Position numbers and translations under genes: made by a program. A stretch of 64,000 bases of DNA from Mytilus galloprovincialis (lineage: Eukaryota > Mollusca > Bivalvia > Mytilida > Mytilidae): positions 20,922,347-20,986,346 of the forward strand of contig NC_134851.1 of the NCBI RefSeq assembly GCF_965363235.1, in the 5' to 3' direction. The notes beneath the pieces are model-generated. The model saw only the letters and a program-made list of their open reading frames with translations. It had not been told where the DNA came from and ran no database searches. Shown here in pieces: positions 34,966 through 45,477 of this stretch. Position 1 is the first letter of the stretch, and the number at the start of each line of letters is the position of its first letter.

Positions 34966-35545
34966 ATGATGTTCGATATTTTTTCATTCAACTTTTCTGA
35001 AAGTTTCGTTCAAAATGCTCATCTGTCCTGCATATTACTTTTTCTGGTTTTGGGAATACTCATATTTCTATTATTTCTATCGATATTCTTGAAGTATGAC
35101 CACACCAACTCTCACGGTTTATTCCTCGCTTTGTTTATCGGATTCATTCATCAAAGTTTTGTGTCAATGAACTGGCTAAAATCAACATATCATCTAGATG
35201 GAATAACTGAGTTCGTGTTCGATCGGTACACTTTTCCTGTTGCCTGTTTTATATTGACTTTTGGAGTGGTGTGTATGACTGAATTTACAAAAGAGGAGTT
35301 TAGAACAAAAATATTTCAAAATGGAAGTTTCATTTCAACTGTTTTATTGCTAGTTTTTGGAATTGGTCTTTACGGTTTCAAACACCAAGATGCAATTTAT
35401 AGCCAAGTAAAGTTTAACAAACCGGAATTAAGCAATATGATAACAATTGTGAGTTATGCTTTAGAATATGTGCTAGTTTATGCTCCACTTACTGTGATCC
35501 TGCTTTGGAACATGAAGGGATGTGTTCTCATCAAAGATCAAAAAG
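34966..35545 (+). CDS. Gene E exon 1: subfamily-1 membrane protein, segments 1-5
   Basis: Encodes 193 residues plus one base from M-M-F-D-I-F. The TGA immediately before the first ATG is in frame, and either of the two adjacent Met codons could be used; the second aligns with A. Five hydrophobic segments, W-L-K-S-T, T-E-F-T-K-E-E-F and E-Y-V-L-V-Y-A-P are intact, and the donor AAAAAG|GTAATT is phase 1. The normal exon 2 is not where expected: the intron reaches the usual pyrimidine tract at 38015, then a 3.2-kb insertion intervenes. The only partner on this strand is 41205-41407, giving a 260-residue product with a shortened segment 7. Intact as an exon, doubtful as a gene. Confidence 0.7.
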
Positions 35546-35591
35546 GTAATTATATGTCAATTTCTTTAGACGCATATATATATAAAGGTCT

Positions 35592-36008
35592 AGATGGTAC
35601 ACAGCTACTTTTGTACAAGTAATCTTGATGAACAATTCTAAAGATGCATATCAAATATTCACCTGTAAAGCTGTATATAAACTGTGGATAGATATCGTAT
35701 TACACAAGGTGGAGTGGTAGTATCTATATGTTTAGCTTATACACAGATTTAAAATTTTGCAGTAAATGTACATTTTTCCAGAGTTTATATACAGCTTTAA
35801 AAATGTACAGTTTATATACAGTTTTCCAGATGTATAGTTTATCTACAGCTTAACATATGTACAGTTTATATACCTCTTTACATATGTACAGTTCTTATAC
35901 AGCTTTACAGCTATACAGTTTATATATAGCTTTACAGATGTACATTTGATATGCATCTCTAGAACTGTTCATCAAGATTACTTGTTCTAAAGTATCTGTG
36001 AACCATCT
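35592..36008. mobile_element. Foldback element with internal tandem repeats, after exon 1 of E
   Basis: Terminal inverted repeats of about 70 bp: AGATGGTACACAGCTACTTT at the left and, inverted, AGATGGTTCACAGATACTTT at the right, then ACAAGTAATCTTGATGAAC in both. Between them are about eight imperfect units around TGTACAGTTTATATACAGCT. The same element lies at 63173-63568 downstream of exon 1 of I. Confidence 0.8.
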
Positions 36009-36429
36009 TAATGTTTTTCAAATACAATAAAAAAAGAAGAGAAAAGTAACAGAAAGGTTCTTGTGTTTCTTTATACATGAAAACAAGGTAAATAAAGCAA
36101 CAGTAGTATGCCGCTGTTCGAAGGTCGCAAATCGATTGAGAGAAAACAAACCTGGGTTACAATCTAAAACTGAAGTAAACACATCAACAATAAAAGCAAG
36201 GGAAACAACGAAACAACATATATATAAGTAAATAACTCGATTTTGCTTATTTGAATATGTCCGACGGATTAAAGAAATCTGTATTAAAAACTAGCGCAAA
36301 TATAATATCAAGCAAATTTTGTTCCCAATATTCTATATGCACCAAATTCTGTGAAACTTACACTAACACTTTTCCCCTACAAACCGATATATATGCATAA
36401 CAAATTTAAGGATTTTCTTACCCCCAGAT

Positions 36430-36615
36430 TTAGTAGATTACCTTAGCCGTATTTGGCACAACTTTTTTGAATTTTGGGTCCTCAATGCTCTTCAACTTTG
36501 TATTTGTTTGGCTTTTTAACTGTTTTGATCTGAGCGTTACTGATGAGTCTTATGTAGACGAAACGCGCGTCTGGCGTATTAAATTATAATCCTGGTACCT
36601 TTGATAACTATTTAC
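36430..36615 (-). repeat. Inverted copy of the GACGAAACGCGCGTCTGGCG repeat
   Basis: Contains TCTTATGTAGACGAAACGCG and TATAATCCTGGTACCTTTGA. This is one of the cleanest copies in the window. Confidence 0.8.
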
Positions 36616-37102
36616 CCAGCATATAAGCTTAAGAATTCTATTGAAAAACTTAATATTGATACTTATATTATAAATTAGGTTTGCATTTATCATCATTACA
36701 CGGACTTCATTCGTAAATATAAATCAACATGCAGACTATCTTATACAATCAGGTATTTCACATCCAATATTTTATGTAAATATTCTTTATAAAGCCGAAA
36801 AATATCGGTTTTCACCCCAAAGCTAACTAAACCTTTGAACAGACTTATTTGAAAAGGATAAAGTTACGATACCGTTATTAAAGATTGAATTTTTTAGTAT
36901 TAATGATGATTCACTCATAGGGTCTTTGCATCGGAAATAAACACATCGATTCTTGGCATGATATGTTCTTCTGATATATTTTTTGATGGTATGTTAATAA
37001 ACCCCTAACGGGAGGGTTTCTACTTGGTTTTCTTTTGCTTATAACTTGTTTTAATTTGATTAATGCGAACAGAATATTTTACACATTATTTCATATACAT
37101 AT

Positions 37103-37232
37103 ACAATATAAGGTAAATGTCAGAAAAGTATAAACTTTTTTGTATGAGGATTCGAAAATGTAAAAGGGCGAGATTCATTTTTGCGCACAATACATAAAGG
37201 TTTATATTTTTTTGACATTGACCTAATATTGT
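37103..37232. mobile_element. Hairpin MITE in the gene E intron
   Basis: Same element as 8535-8662, ends ACAATATAAGGTAAATGTCA and TTGACATTGACCTAATATTG. The surrounding 36780-37450 is collinear with the A and B introns. Confidence 0.75.
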
Positions 37233-37479
37233 CTTTAAACTGCATCTTAAATCTTACGTTAATAGCTTTTTAAATTGTAAAATTAATTTTAAACTTATTT
37301 TTATCCTTTAAGGAACCTCTGATTGTGGAGAAAGTGTTCCATGATGAAATCGACATTGCACCAAATATATCTGTGTTACTATATTTAGGAAATAAATAAA
37401 AACTTGTTGCAGTACAATCCAGATTACGTAAACTAACACGATAATTATTCAATTTCAGTTTGAAATAAACATTTCATAG

Positions 37480-38024
37480 TTGTAATTATAAGACTCATTA
37501 GTGACGCTCAGATCAACAGAGTTATGAAGCAAAACAAATACAAAGTTAAAGAGCATTGAGGATCCAAAATTCCAAAAAGTTGTGCCAAATACGGCCCAGG
37601 TAATCTATTACTGGGATAAGAAATTCCATAGTTTTTCGAAAAATTCAAAGTTTTGTAGCAGGAAATTATTAATAAAAAAAATGACCATATAATTGATATT
37701 CATGTCAACACCGAAGTGCTGACTACTGTACTGGTGATACCCTTGGGGACAAAACGTCCAACAGCAGTGGCATTGACCCAGTGGTGTAAATAGTTATCAA
37801 AGGTTCCAGGATTATAGTTTAATACACAAGAAGCGCGTTTCGTCTACATAAGACGCATCAGTGACGCTCAGATCAAAATAGTTATAAATCCAAACAGGTA
37901 CAAAATGAAGAGCAATGAGGACCCAAAATTCCAAAAAGTATTAAAAATAACGCAAAATATCTGTCGTATTAATATCCATCTACTGTATATGTCTTCTCCT
38001 TTAGATTTTATTTCACTTTTTTAA
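37480..38024 (+). repeat. 3' portion of the subfamily-1 intron at the E locus
   Basis: Collinear with about 9890-10420 of gene A (two CGTTTCGTCTACATAAGACG repeat copies, then TATGTCTTCTCCTTTAGATT), ending ACTTTTTTAA, 11 bp before where A has its acceptor AG. The next base begins foreign sequence. Confidence 0.75.
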
Positions 38025-38407
38025 TGTATCAAAAGAATGAATTTCCTTCTTCATTAGTGAATGAAATGTTTATGAAAAAATGGATTTTGTGTTTGGATTT
38101 TATCTTAATATTATATTTGGGCATATACTTTAATTTTTTTTTTAATTCATGCTCGTCTCTAGATCTGCAAGTGTTGATCGGGAATAAACACGTGTTACAT
38201 TATGATCAAATCGCAGCTTACCGCCCAAAATTCATGACTTAGTTGAATGATTTTCTTCTAGATTTGCAGCTTATTTTGACGTGTATTACATGAACACTTT
38301 TTGTTTATAGGATCAATCGTGTTTTGGTGAGTTGATAGGGATTTTATCTTTTGAAAAGATTTGATTTTTATTTACTTATTTCTTGTCTTATTTTTATTGA
38401 AATATAC

Positions 38408-38866
38408 ACGTCAGTATCATAATTTCTTTACTTTCAACATTGTCCAAAATACTATTCATATCCATATATTGAAGAAAACATTTATTGACCGAATATTTTT
38501 TTCATAAAGGGGGCGGTATGTTCTATTTTGAGAATATTAACTATTTACTTTTCAAAGCCATCCCCCAATTTTTTTTTGTTTAAATTATCACTATTTACGG
38601 TATTCGGAAAATTAGGAATCGTGCAAAACATTAATTTGTCATCTGCTTGACCATACTAATTTTTTTCTCATACAATTTGGGATCAAAATATCTTTTTTTA
38701 GGAGATAGCCATACCCCCCCCCCCTTTTTTGAAGTTAAATGTCTAATCCCTTAGTGTACTGATATGAATAGTATTTTACTGGAAATGTTTGAAAAAAGAT
38801 ATTAATGCTAACGTAAATATTTTGTTCAATAAAAATACAGGAAATATGTCGGTTAACCAAAAAGTT
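38408..38866. repeat. 459-bp direct repeat, left copy
   Basis: From ACGTCAGTATCATAATTTCT to GTTAACCAAAAAGTT, repeated at 42434-42887. It abuts the outer edge of the left palindrome arm. A C tract is 13 long here and 7 in the right copy. Identity unknown. Confidence 0.8.
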
Positions 38867-41183
38867 TCCTAAATTCACGACCGTTTGAAAATATGAGTTA
38901 TTTCTGAATAAAAAATGCATAAATTTCTAGGATACTTATAAAATAAAAAATTACAAATTATTTAACAAAAATACAATTTGTATTTATCTTTTAAAACAAA
39001 AAAAGTTTTGGCTTTCTTTCGAAAATAAAAATACGGCCACAAATTCAAATTTTGAGCAAATATACAAAATTTCGACCTCATTTAACTCAAAAAGTAGCAC
39101 ATGAAAGTATATATTTTTATTACATATTTAATTTAATCATGCAAAAAATAGCCTATATGGAAATTTTCATCAAACTGTAAATACGGGATCAAAACTGTAT
39201 CGTATGCCCTTAATGAATAAAATATGTTTTAAATCAAAATCACAAAACTCGGAATTATACACTAAGTTACCTTGTTGTCCACTAGGCACGCATGTCGTTA
39301 CGTTCCAGAGCAGGATAAAGGTGACAGGAGCATAAACTAAACCATATTCCAAAACACCGCATACAAAACAACTGTTGTATTTAACCATAAATAAAAGTCC
39401 TCTCAGTATATTCTCATCTGTTTGTTTTACAGCGTATTCAGAATAGAATAAGTCAGACTTGTGGAACTCAATGTTGTGATGATGGCTGCTAAAGCTGTGA
39501 CAAACTCCCATTATGATAACTAGAAGCAATACTAAAGATATGTAAACTCCATATATAAATGTTCTGAGTCTGGTTCTTACTTCCTCTTTTGACCATTCTG
39601 TCATAGATATTACGCTAAGTGTAAGAACAAAACAGGCGACGGGAAATGAGTAGCTATCTAATACGAATGGACTGATTCCATATAATTGATATGTTGATTT
39701 AAGCCAGGTCATGAACGCAAAGCTTTCATGAAAAAATCCAAATAACAAAACAAGAAATAAACTGTTTGAAAATTTGTGATTTTGCTTCAAAAATTTGATC
39801 GGAAGTGCTATCAATATGATTATTCCAAATACCATAGTCAAAGCAATACTCGACAGTTGGAAATATTGAAAGACACTACTGGACGAGATGATTGATGAAA
39901 AATCGGACATTTTTTTTCTTTTCCCTCTTGTTATGGCTTGAATACTGATATAATTTCACTTTAATAAGACAATAAGTCAGAACTCAGTTATATCAGTAGA
40001 GATTTCAAGACCCTGAAAATTTTAATATCCAGATCACGGAACCTCTTGCCGTTTGATTACCTTAGAACGTTCATACACATTCGTCACAACTCGGCTGATT
40101 CCGTACCTTGATACAGACGGAGAGTACCGGATTCACCCGAGGATTGCTGATTGGTTCATTACAGTCAAAGTAACATTTTGAAAAGTTTGGAGTAAGACTA
40201 ATGTGTCAGCTAATAAGTCGATTCCAATATTTCCCGGAGAATTATTATCTAGTAAGCAAACACATTGAAAATCCACAGTAATTTTTCGATCAAGTACAAA
40301 GTACGAAATTATAATATGTTGTTGTCTTGAATATACACGATTTGAGATTGATCGTACTGGACATTAAGATGTATAGATTCCAGTCTCCCTGGTACCGTGA
40401 AAAAGGAAGTGTTCAAAATCCAATTCAAGCATAGAGTTTTCTAGTTAAATTTATTTGTATTGTTACTACACGTTAGATTAATAAATGTCATAAATTTTTT
40501 ATGCACAATATTTTACCCATTGTGCATGTTGTATGTCAAGCAATTATCAACCGGGATCTCACATAAATTTTACTATTTTATATAAAAAAGAATATTTGTG
40601 ATGTGTCAGGTTTACAACATTGTATAACCTGCCGTCTTAAATCAGTTTTATAATCATATTCTACAAAAAGTTTTTTTTTTTTTCATTTTCATAATGTAAC
40701 AGGTTTCGGTACATCGACGAATTTATTGATCATGCAGTTGACGCTTAAGACTTACATGCATATAAATTATATGTAATAAAAATGTTTATAATGAATATTT
40801 TTTGAATAAAATGTATACATAAATTTGAACACAACAAAAGCAATTCGTCTAATAACTTTGATGTGTTTATTGCTTGGTCAATGATGATGATGATGATATT
40901 ATGGTTTATGGTCAAGTGGCAAATATTACATGCATAGATTAACAGAACAGGAAATTATAAATATACAAATGTAATATATCTATGCTTTTGTAAAGGTAAA
41001 GGTCCTTGTACGACTTTGCCCCCCGCAGAGCTGAAGAAAAACAGTACATTAACGGGTGTTACACGGACTCTTTTAAGATGACACACAGACTCTTTTTAGT
41101 TGTTACACGGACACTTTTTATGAATAGAATCACTCGTGCATGATCAGTGAGTTCATGGGCACTTTAACTTTCAATTAGATTTG
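38867..41183 (-). repeat. Left arm of a 2.3-kb palindrome
   Basis: Reverse complement of 42888-45200 with only scattered differences (a 4-bp deletion in the right arm near 43988, a variable poly-A/T run, a few substitutions). It contains exon F, its whole 5' flank and a unique 190-bp inner end with three ACACGGACTC-like repeats. The outer edge cuts through the AGGGCATACGATAC MITE. Confidence 0.85.
39271..39910 (-). pseudogene. F: antisense orphan exon 1 of subfamily 2
   Basis: A 213-codon intact exon 1, differing from exon 1 of G by one amino acid (Gly for Cys just before the E-Y-G-L-V-Y-A-P segment). The phase-1 donor AAG|GTAACTT at 39270-39269 is present, but no exon 2 lies further along the minus strand; the homologous intron ends at 38867 inside a MITE. 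Unspliced, the frame continues to a stop at 39170 for a 246-residue product with five membrane segments. The 5' flank with the candidate promoter block is present, so transcription is possible, but a normal seven-pass product is not. The intact frame is best explained by very recent duplication. Confidence 0.75.
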
Positions 41184-41204
41184 TACTTTTTTAATATTTT
41201 TCAG

Positions 41205-41407
41205 GTAATCATGACGAGCAGTGTATGACGTGTGATAATAATAATATGGTGCAACGATATATCTTAATATTTATTTTGTTTGTGATTTGGATCGCGAGAC
41301 CAATTCTTTGGACTATAAACTTTTATTACAATTATTTTACTCAAGATTATATTCCAAGCATGACACTGTATATGGTGTATATTTTTTTACTCTTGAGTCT
41401 TATGTAG
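41205..41407 (+). CDS. Orphan subfamily-1 exon 2, truncated; candidate exon 2 of gene E
   Basis: Acceptor AATATTTTTCAG at 41204 and the phase-1 continuation N-H-D-E-Q-C-M-T-C-D, segment 6 with I-W-I-A-R-P and the start of segment 7. Family homology stops at 41395 (TTTACTCTTG), where an inverted mussel repeat supplies the last residues L-S-L-M and TAG. The cytoplasmic tail is therefore lost. It would complete E by splicing out a 5659-bp intron that contains F on the opposite strand. Confidence 0.55.
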
Positions 41408-42430
41408 ATGAAACGAGCGTAAGGCGTATTAAATTATAATCCTGGTACCTTTGATAACTATTAATACAGATTTGTCTAACCTTTAGTAACCTTTCATACA
41501 GAATAAAAAACCAAAACCACATTAAACAAAATAGGACAGCACATTAAACAGCACATTAAACAGCACAAAATAAGCATGCATTGTCATTGACTAGATACGG
41601 TACAAAAGTGACGTCACTTAATTCTATATAACTTTTGGACTATTTTAAATCTCGGTCTATTTCTGAAATTTATACTTACATACTTTTGATTTTTTAACCC
41701 TGTATGCTAACATTGCCTATGTGAAATTTTAATTTTTTTTGTATGAACATTGAACGACAAATATATGTGACGTATAACATTTTCTGGCGTCAGACACGCA
41801 AATCAATGAATGTGTTTGTAGATAGATGTTTTTGTTTTCTGTTAAATTGTTCCTTTTAAAATTGTTATCAGATGATGACTGCTGTACCCATATTTTGACT
41901 ATTTTATTTATTGTGTCTTTTTAGTTAACGCATCTTTGTAAATATAACGAAATTCGATGAGACTGTCATCAAAGTGAGAGGTTTAGCGCTATCAAACCAG
42001 GTTTAATCAACCATTTTCTACATTTAAAAATGTCTGTACCAAGTCATGAATATGACAGTTCGTGTCCATTCGTTTTGGATGCGTTTTGTTTTTTGATCTT
42101 GCCATGTGATTATGGACTTTCCGAAATTATTTTCCTCTGAGTTCAGTATTTTTGTGATTTACTTTTTTTCACAGGTAATTTTTAAACTGTTGATATCAGA
42201 GTTGTTATTATGGTATTTGATTTATAATACAACAATGATAATTTACTTAATAGAGAATTGTGTTAGAAATTAGATAATTAATTGTATTATCTAGCTATGT
42301 CGATATTTCTTCTTAACCAAACTATCAAAAAAAAAAAAAATCGTACACGTTTAGTTGTCCCAAACTAAAATCTTATAAATGAACTGGATGAATAATTTTC
42401 TTTACTTTTACCTACGAGTAGAATATTAAA
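41395..42430 (-). repeat. Inverted copy of subfamily-1 intron DNA
   Basis: Reverse complement of about 20.07-21.09 kb (gene B intron), from GAGTCTTATGTAGATGAAAC to ACCTACGAGTAGAATATTAA. It forms the centre of the palindrome together with the exon-2 fragment and the right direct repeat. Confidence 0.75.
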
Positions 42431-42433
42431 AAC

Positions 42434-42887
42434 ACGTCAGTATCATAATTTCTTTACTTTCAACATTGTCCAAAATACTATTCATATCCATATATTGAAG
42501 AAAACATTTATTGACCGAATATTTTTTTCATAAAGGGGGCGGTATGTTCTATTTTGAGAATATTAACTATTTACTTTTCAAAGCCATCCCCCAATTTTTT
42601 TTTGTTTAAATTATCACTATTTACGGTATTCGGAAAATTAGGAATCGTGCAAAACATTAATTTGTCATCTGCCTGACCATACTAATTTTTTTCTCATACA
42701 ATTTGGGATCAAAATATCTTTTTTAGGAGATAGCCATACCCCCCCTTTTTTGAAGTTAAATGTCTAATCCCTTAGTGTACTGATATGAATAGTATTTTAC
42801 TGGAAATGTTTGAAAAAAGATATTAATGCTAACGTAAATATTTTGTTCAATAAAAATACAGGAAATATGTCGGTTAACCAAAAAGTT
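42434..42887. repeat. 459-bp direct repeat, right copy
   Basis: Same sequence and orientation as 38408-38866, ending GTTAACCAAAAAGTT, immediately before the right palindrome arm. Confidence 0.8.
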
Positions 42888-43734
42888 CAAATCTAATTGA
42901 AAGTTAAAGTGCCCATGAACTCACTGATCATGCACGAGTGATTCTATTCATAAAAAGTGTCCGTGTAACAACTAAAAAGAGTCCGTGTGTCATCTTAAAA
43001 GAGTCCGTGTAACACCCGTTAATGTACTGTTTTTCTTCAGCTCTGCGGGGGGCAAAGTCGTACAAGGACCTTTACCTTTACAAAAGCATAGATATATTAC
43101 ATTTGTATATTTATAATTTCCTGTTCTGATAATCTATGCATGTAATATTTGCCACTTGACCATAAACCATAATATCATCATCATCATCATTGACCAAGCA
43201 ATAAACACATCAAAGTTATTAGACAATTGCTTTTGTTGTGTTCAAATTTATGTATACATTTTATTCAAAAAATATTCATTATAAACATTTTTATTACATA
43301 TAATTTATATGCATGTAAGTCTTAAGCGTCAACTGCATGATCAATAAATTCGTCGATGTACCGAAACCTGTTACATAATGAAAATGAAAAAAAAAAAAAA
43401 CTTTTTGTAGAATATGATTATAAAACTGATTTAAGACGGCAGGTTATACAATGTTGTAAACCTGACACATCACAAATATTCTTTTTTATATAAAATAGTA
43501 AAATTTATGTGAGATCCCGGTTGATAATTGCTTGACATACAACATGCACAATGGGTAAAATATTGTGCATAAAAAATTTATGACATTTATTAATCTAACG
43601 TGTAGTAACAATACAAATAAATTTAACTAGAAAACTCTATGCTTGAATTGGATTTTGAACACTTCCTTTTTCACGGTACCAGGGAGACTGGAATCTATAC
43701 ATCTTAATGTCCAGTACGATCAATCTCAAATCGT

Positions 43735-43800
43735 GTATATTCAAGACAACAACATATTATAATTTCGTACTTTGTACTTGATCGAAAAATTACTGTGGAT
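43735..43800 (+). promoter_or_regulatory. Conserved upstream block of gene G
   Basis: GTGTATATTCAAGACAACA, then ATATTATAATTTCG, then TGTACTTGATCGAAAAATTA, corresponding to 24825-24900 before gene C. About 360-420 bp before the start codon. Confidence 0.5.
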
Positions 43801-44156
43801 TTTCAATGTGTTTGCTTACTAGATAATAATTCTCCGGGAAATATTGGAATCGACTTATTAGCTGACACATTAGTCTTACTCCAAACTTTTCAAAATGTTA
43901 CTTTGACTGTAATGAACCAATCAGCAATCCTCGGGTGAATCCGGTACTCTCCGTCTGTATCAAGGTACGGAATCAGCCGAGTTGTGACGAGTTATGAACG
44001 TTCTAAGGTAATCAAACGGCAAGAGGTTCCGTGATCTGGATATTAAAATTTTCAGGGTCTTGAAATCTCTACTGATATAACTGAGTTCTGACTTATTGTC
44101 TTATTAAAGTGAAATTATATCAGTATTCAAGCCATAACAAGAGGGAAAAGAAAAAA

Positions 44157-44796
44157 ATGTCCGATTTTTCATCAATCATCTCGTCCAGTAGTGTCTTTCA
44201 ATATTTCCAACTGTCGAGTATTGCTTTGACTATGGTATTTGGAATAATCATATTGATAGCACTTCCGATCAAATTTTTGAAGCAAAATCACAAATTTTCA
44301 AACAGTTTATTTCTTGTTTTGTTATTTGGATTTTTTCATGAAAGCTTTGCGTTCATGACCTGGCTTAAATCAACATATCAATTATATGGAATCAGTCCAT
44401 TCGTATTAGATAGCTACTCATTTCCCGTCGCCTGTTTTGTTCTTACACTTAGCGTAATATCTATGACAGAATGGTCAAAAGAGGAAGTAAGAACCAGACT
44501 CAGAACATTTATATATGGAGTTTACATATCTTTAGTATTGCTTCTAGTTATCATAATGGGAGTTTGTCACAGCTTTAGCAGCCATCATCACAACATTGAG
44601 TTCCACAAGTCTGACTTATTCTATTCTGAATACGCTGTAAAACAAACAGATGAGAATATACTGAGAGGACTTTTATTTATGGTTAAATACAACAGTTGTT
44701 TTGTATGCTGTGTTTTGGAATATGGTTTAGTTTATGCTCCTGTCACCTTTATCCTGCTCTGGAACGTAACGACATGCGTGCCTAGTGGACAACAAG
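44157..44796 (+). CDS. Gene G exon 1: subfamily-2 seven-pass membrane protein, segments 1-5
   Basis: 213 residues plus one base, closely related to C (about 17 substitutions) and nearly identical to F. I start at the Met in AAAAAAATGTCCGAT. The frame stays open 16 codons upstream to 44109, but that extension exists only because the A run is one base shorter than in C, and the corresponding C sequence is out of frame. Five hydrophobic segments, W-L-K-S-T, T-E-W-S-K-E-E and SGQQ|G phase-1 donor. With exon 2 at 47213 it gives 313 residues. It is the only complete gene at the palindrome. Confidence 0.8.
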
Positions 44797-44856
44797 GTAA
44801 CTTAGTGTATAATTCCGAGTTTTGTGATTTTGATTTAAAACATATTTTATTCATTA

Positions 44857-45477
44857 AGGGCATACGATACAGTTTTGATCCCGTATTTACAGTTTGATGA
44901 AAATTTCCATATAGGCTATTTTTTGCATGATTAAATTAAATATGTAATAAAAATATATACTTTCATGTGCTACTTTTTGAGTTAAATGAGGTCGAAATTT
45001 TGTATATTTGCTCAAAATTTGAATTTGTGGCCGTATTTTCATTTTCGAAAGAAAGCCAAAACTTTTTTTGTTTTAAAAGATAAATACAAATTGTATTTTT
45101 GTTAAATAATTTGTAATTTTTTATTTTATAAGTATCCTAGAAATTTAGGCATTTTTTATTCAGAAATAACTCATATTTTCAAACGGTCGTGAATTTAGGA
45201 AAAAAACGTCATTTTTTGCTGTATATTTATCAAAATAAAAAAAATTGCGCTATTTACAGTTTTATAAAATTGAGTCCACATAATCTCCCTGCAAAATGAA
45301 ACAAAATATTGTTTTAAAAAATGGGGGTCCATGCACTCGTTTTCAAATTAAATCAGTTTGAATGATGAAATTCAGTGGAAAAATGCATCTTTTCCCGACG
45401 TCACAGTTTGACGTCGCCAAAATAACATTTTACGTTAGCAACGTCATTACCTCCCTTGTAAATGTATCTTATGCCCT
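44857..45477. mobile_element. MITE with AGGGCATACGATAC termini in the G intron
   Basis: Left end AGGGCATACGATAC and right end GTATCTTATGCCCT (inverted AGGGCATAAGATAC). Gene C has the empty site (TTCATTAAAATATGAAAGG). No coding capacity. The left palindrome arm holds only its first 344 bp. Confidence 0.75.

Larger units (their letters stand above)
38025..41184. mobile_element. 3.2-kb insertion in the E intron, flanked by ACTTTTTTAA
   Basis: ACTTTTTTAA occurs at 38015-38024 and again at 41185-41194, after which the interrupted splice acceptor continues (TATTTTTCAG). The inserted segment holds unclassified DNA (38025-38407), a 459-bp direct-repeat unit (38408-38866) and the left palindrome arm with exon F. 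The 10-bp repeat looks like a target-site duplication, but I see no transposase and no clear terminal inverted repeats. Microhomology-mediated insertion is an alternative. Confidence 0.55.
42888..45200 (+). repeat. Right arm of the 2.3-kb palindrome
   Basis: Mirror of 38867-41183. It carries the 5' flank and exon 1 of G and the first half of a MITE. Beyond 45200 the G intron continues normally, so this arm is in the ancestral context and the left arm is probably the transposed copy. Confidence 0.85.

Noticed and set aside
44109-44156. In-frame 16-codon N-terminal extension of gene G
   Set aside because: It depends on the A run before the ATG being one base shorter than in C, and the Met is not conserved. 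The family start at 44157 fits all copies.
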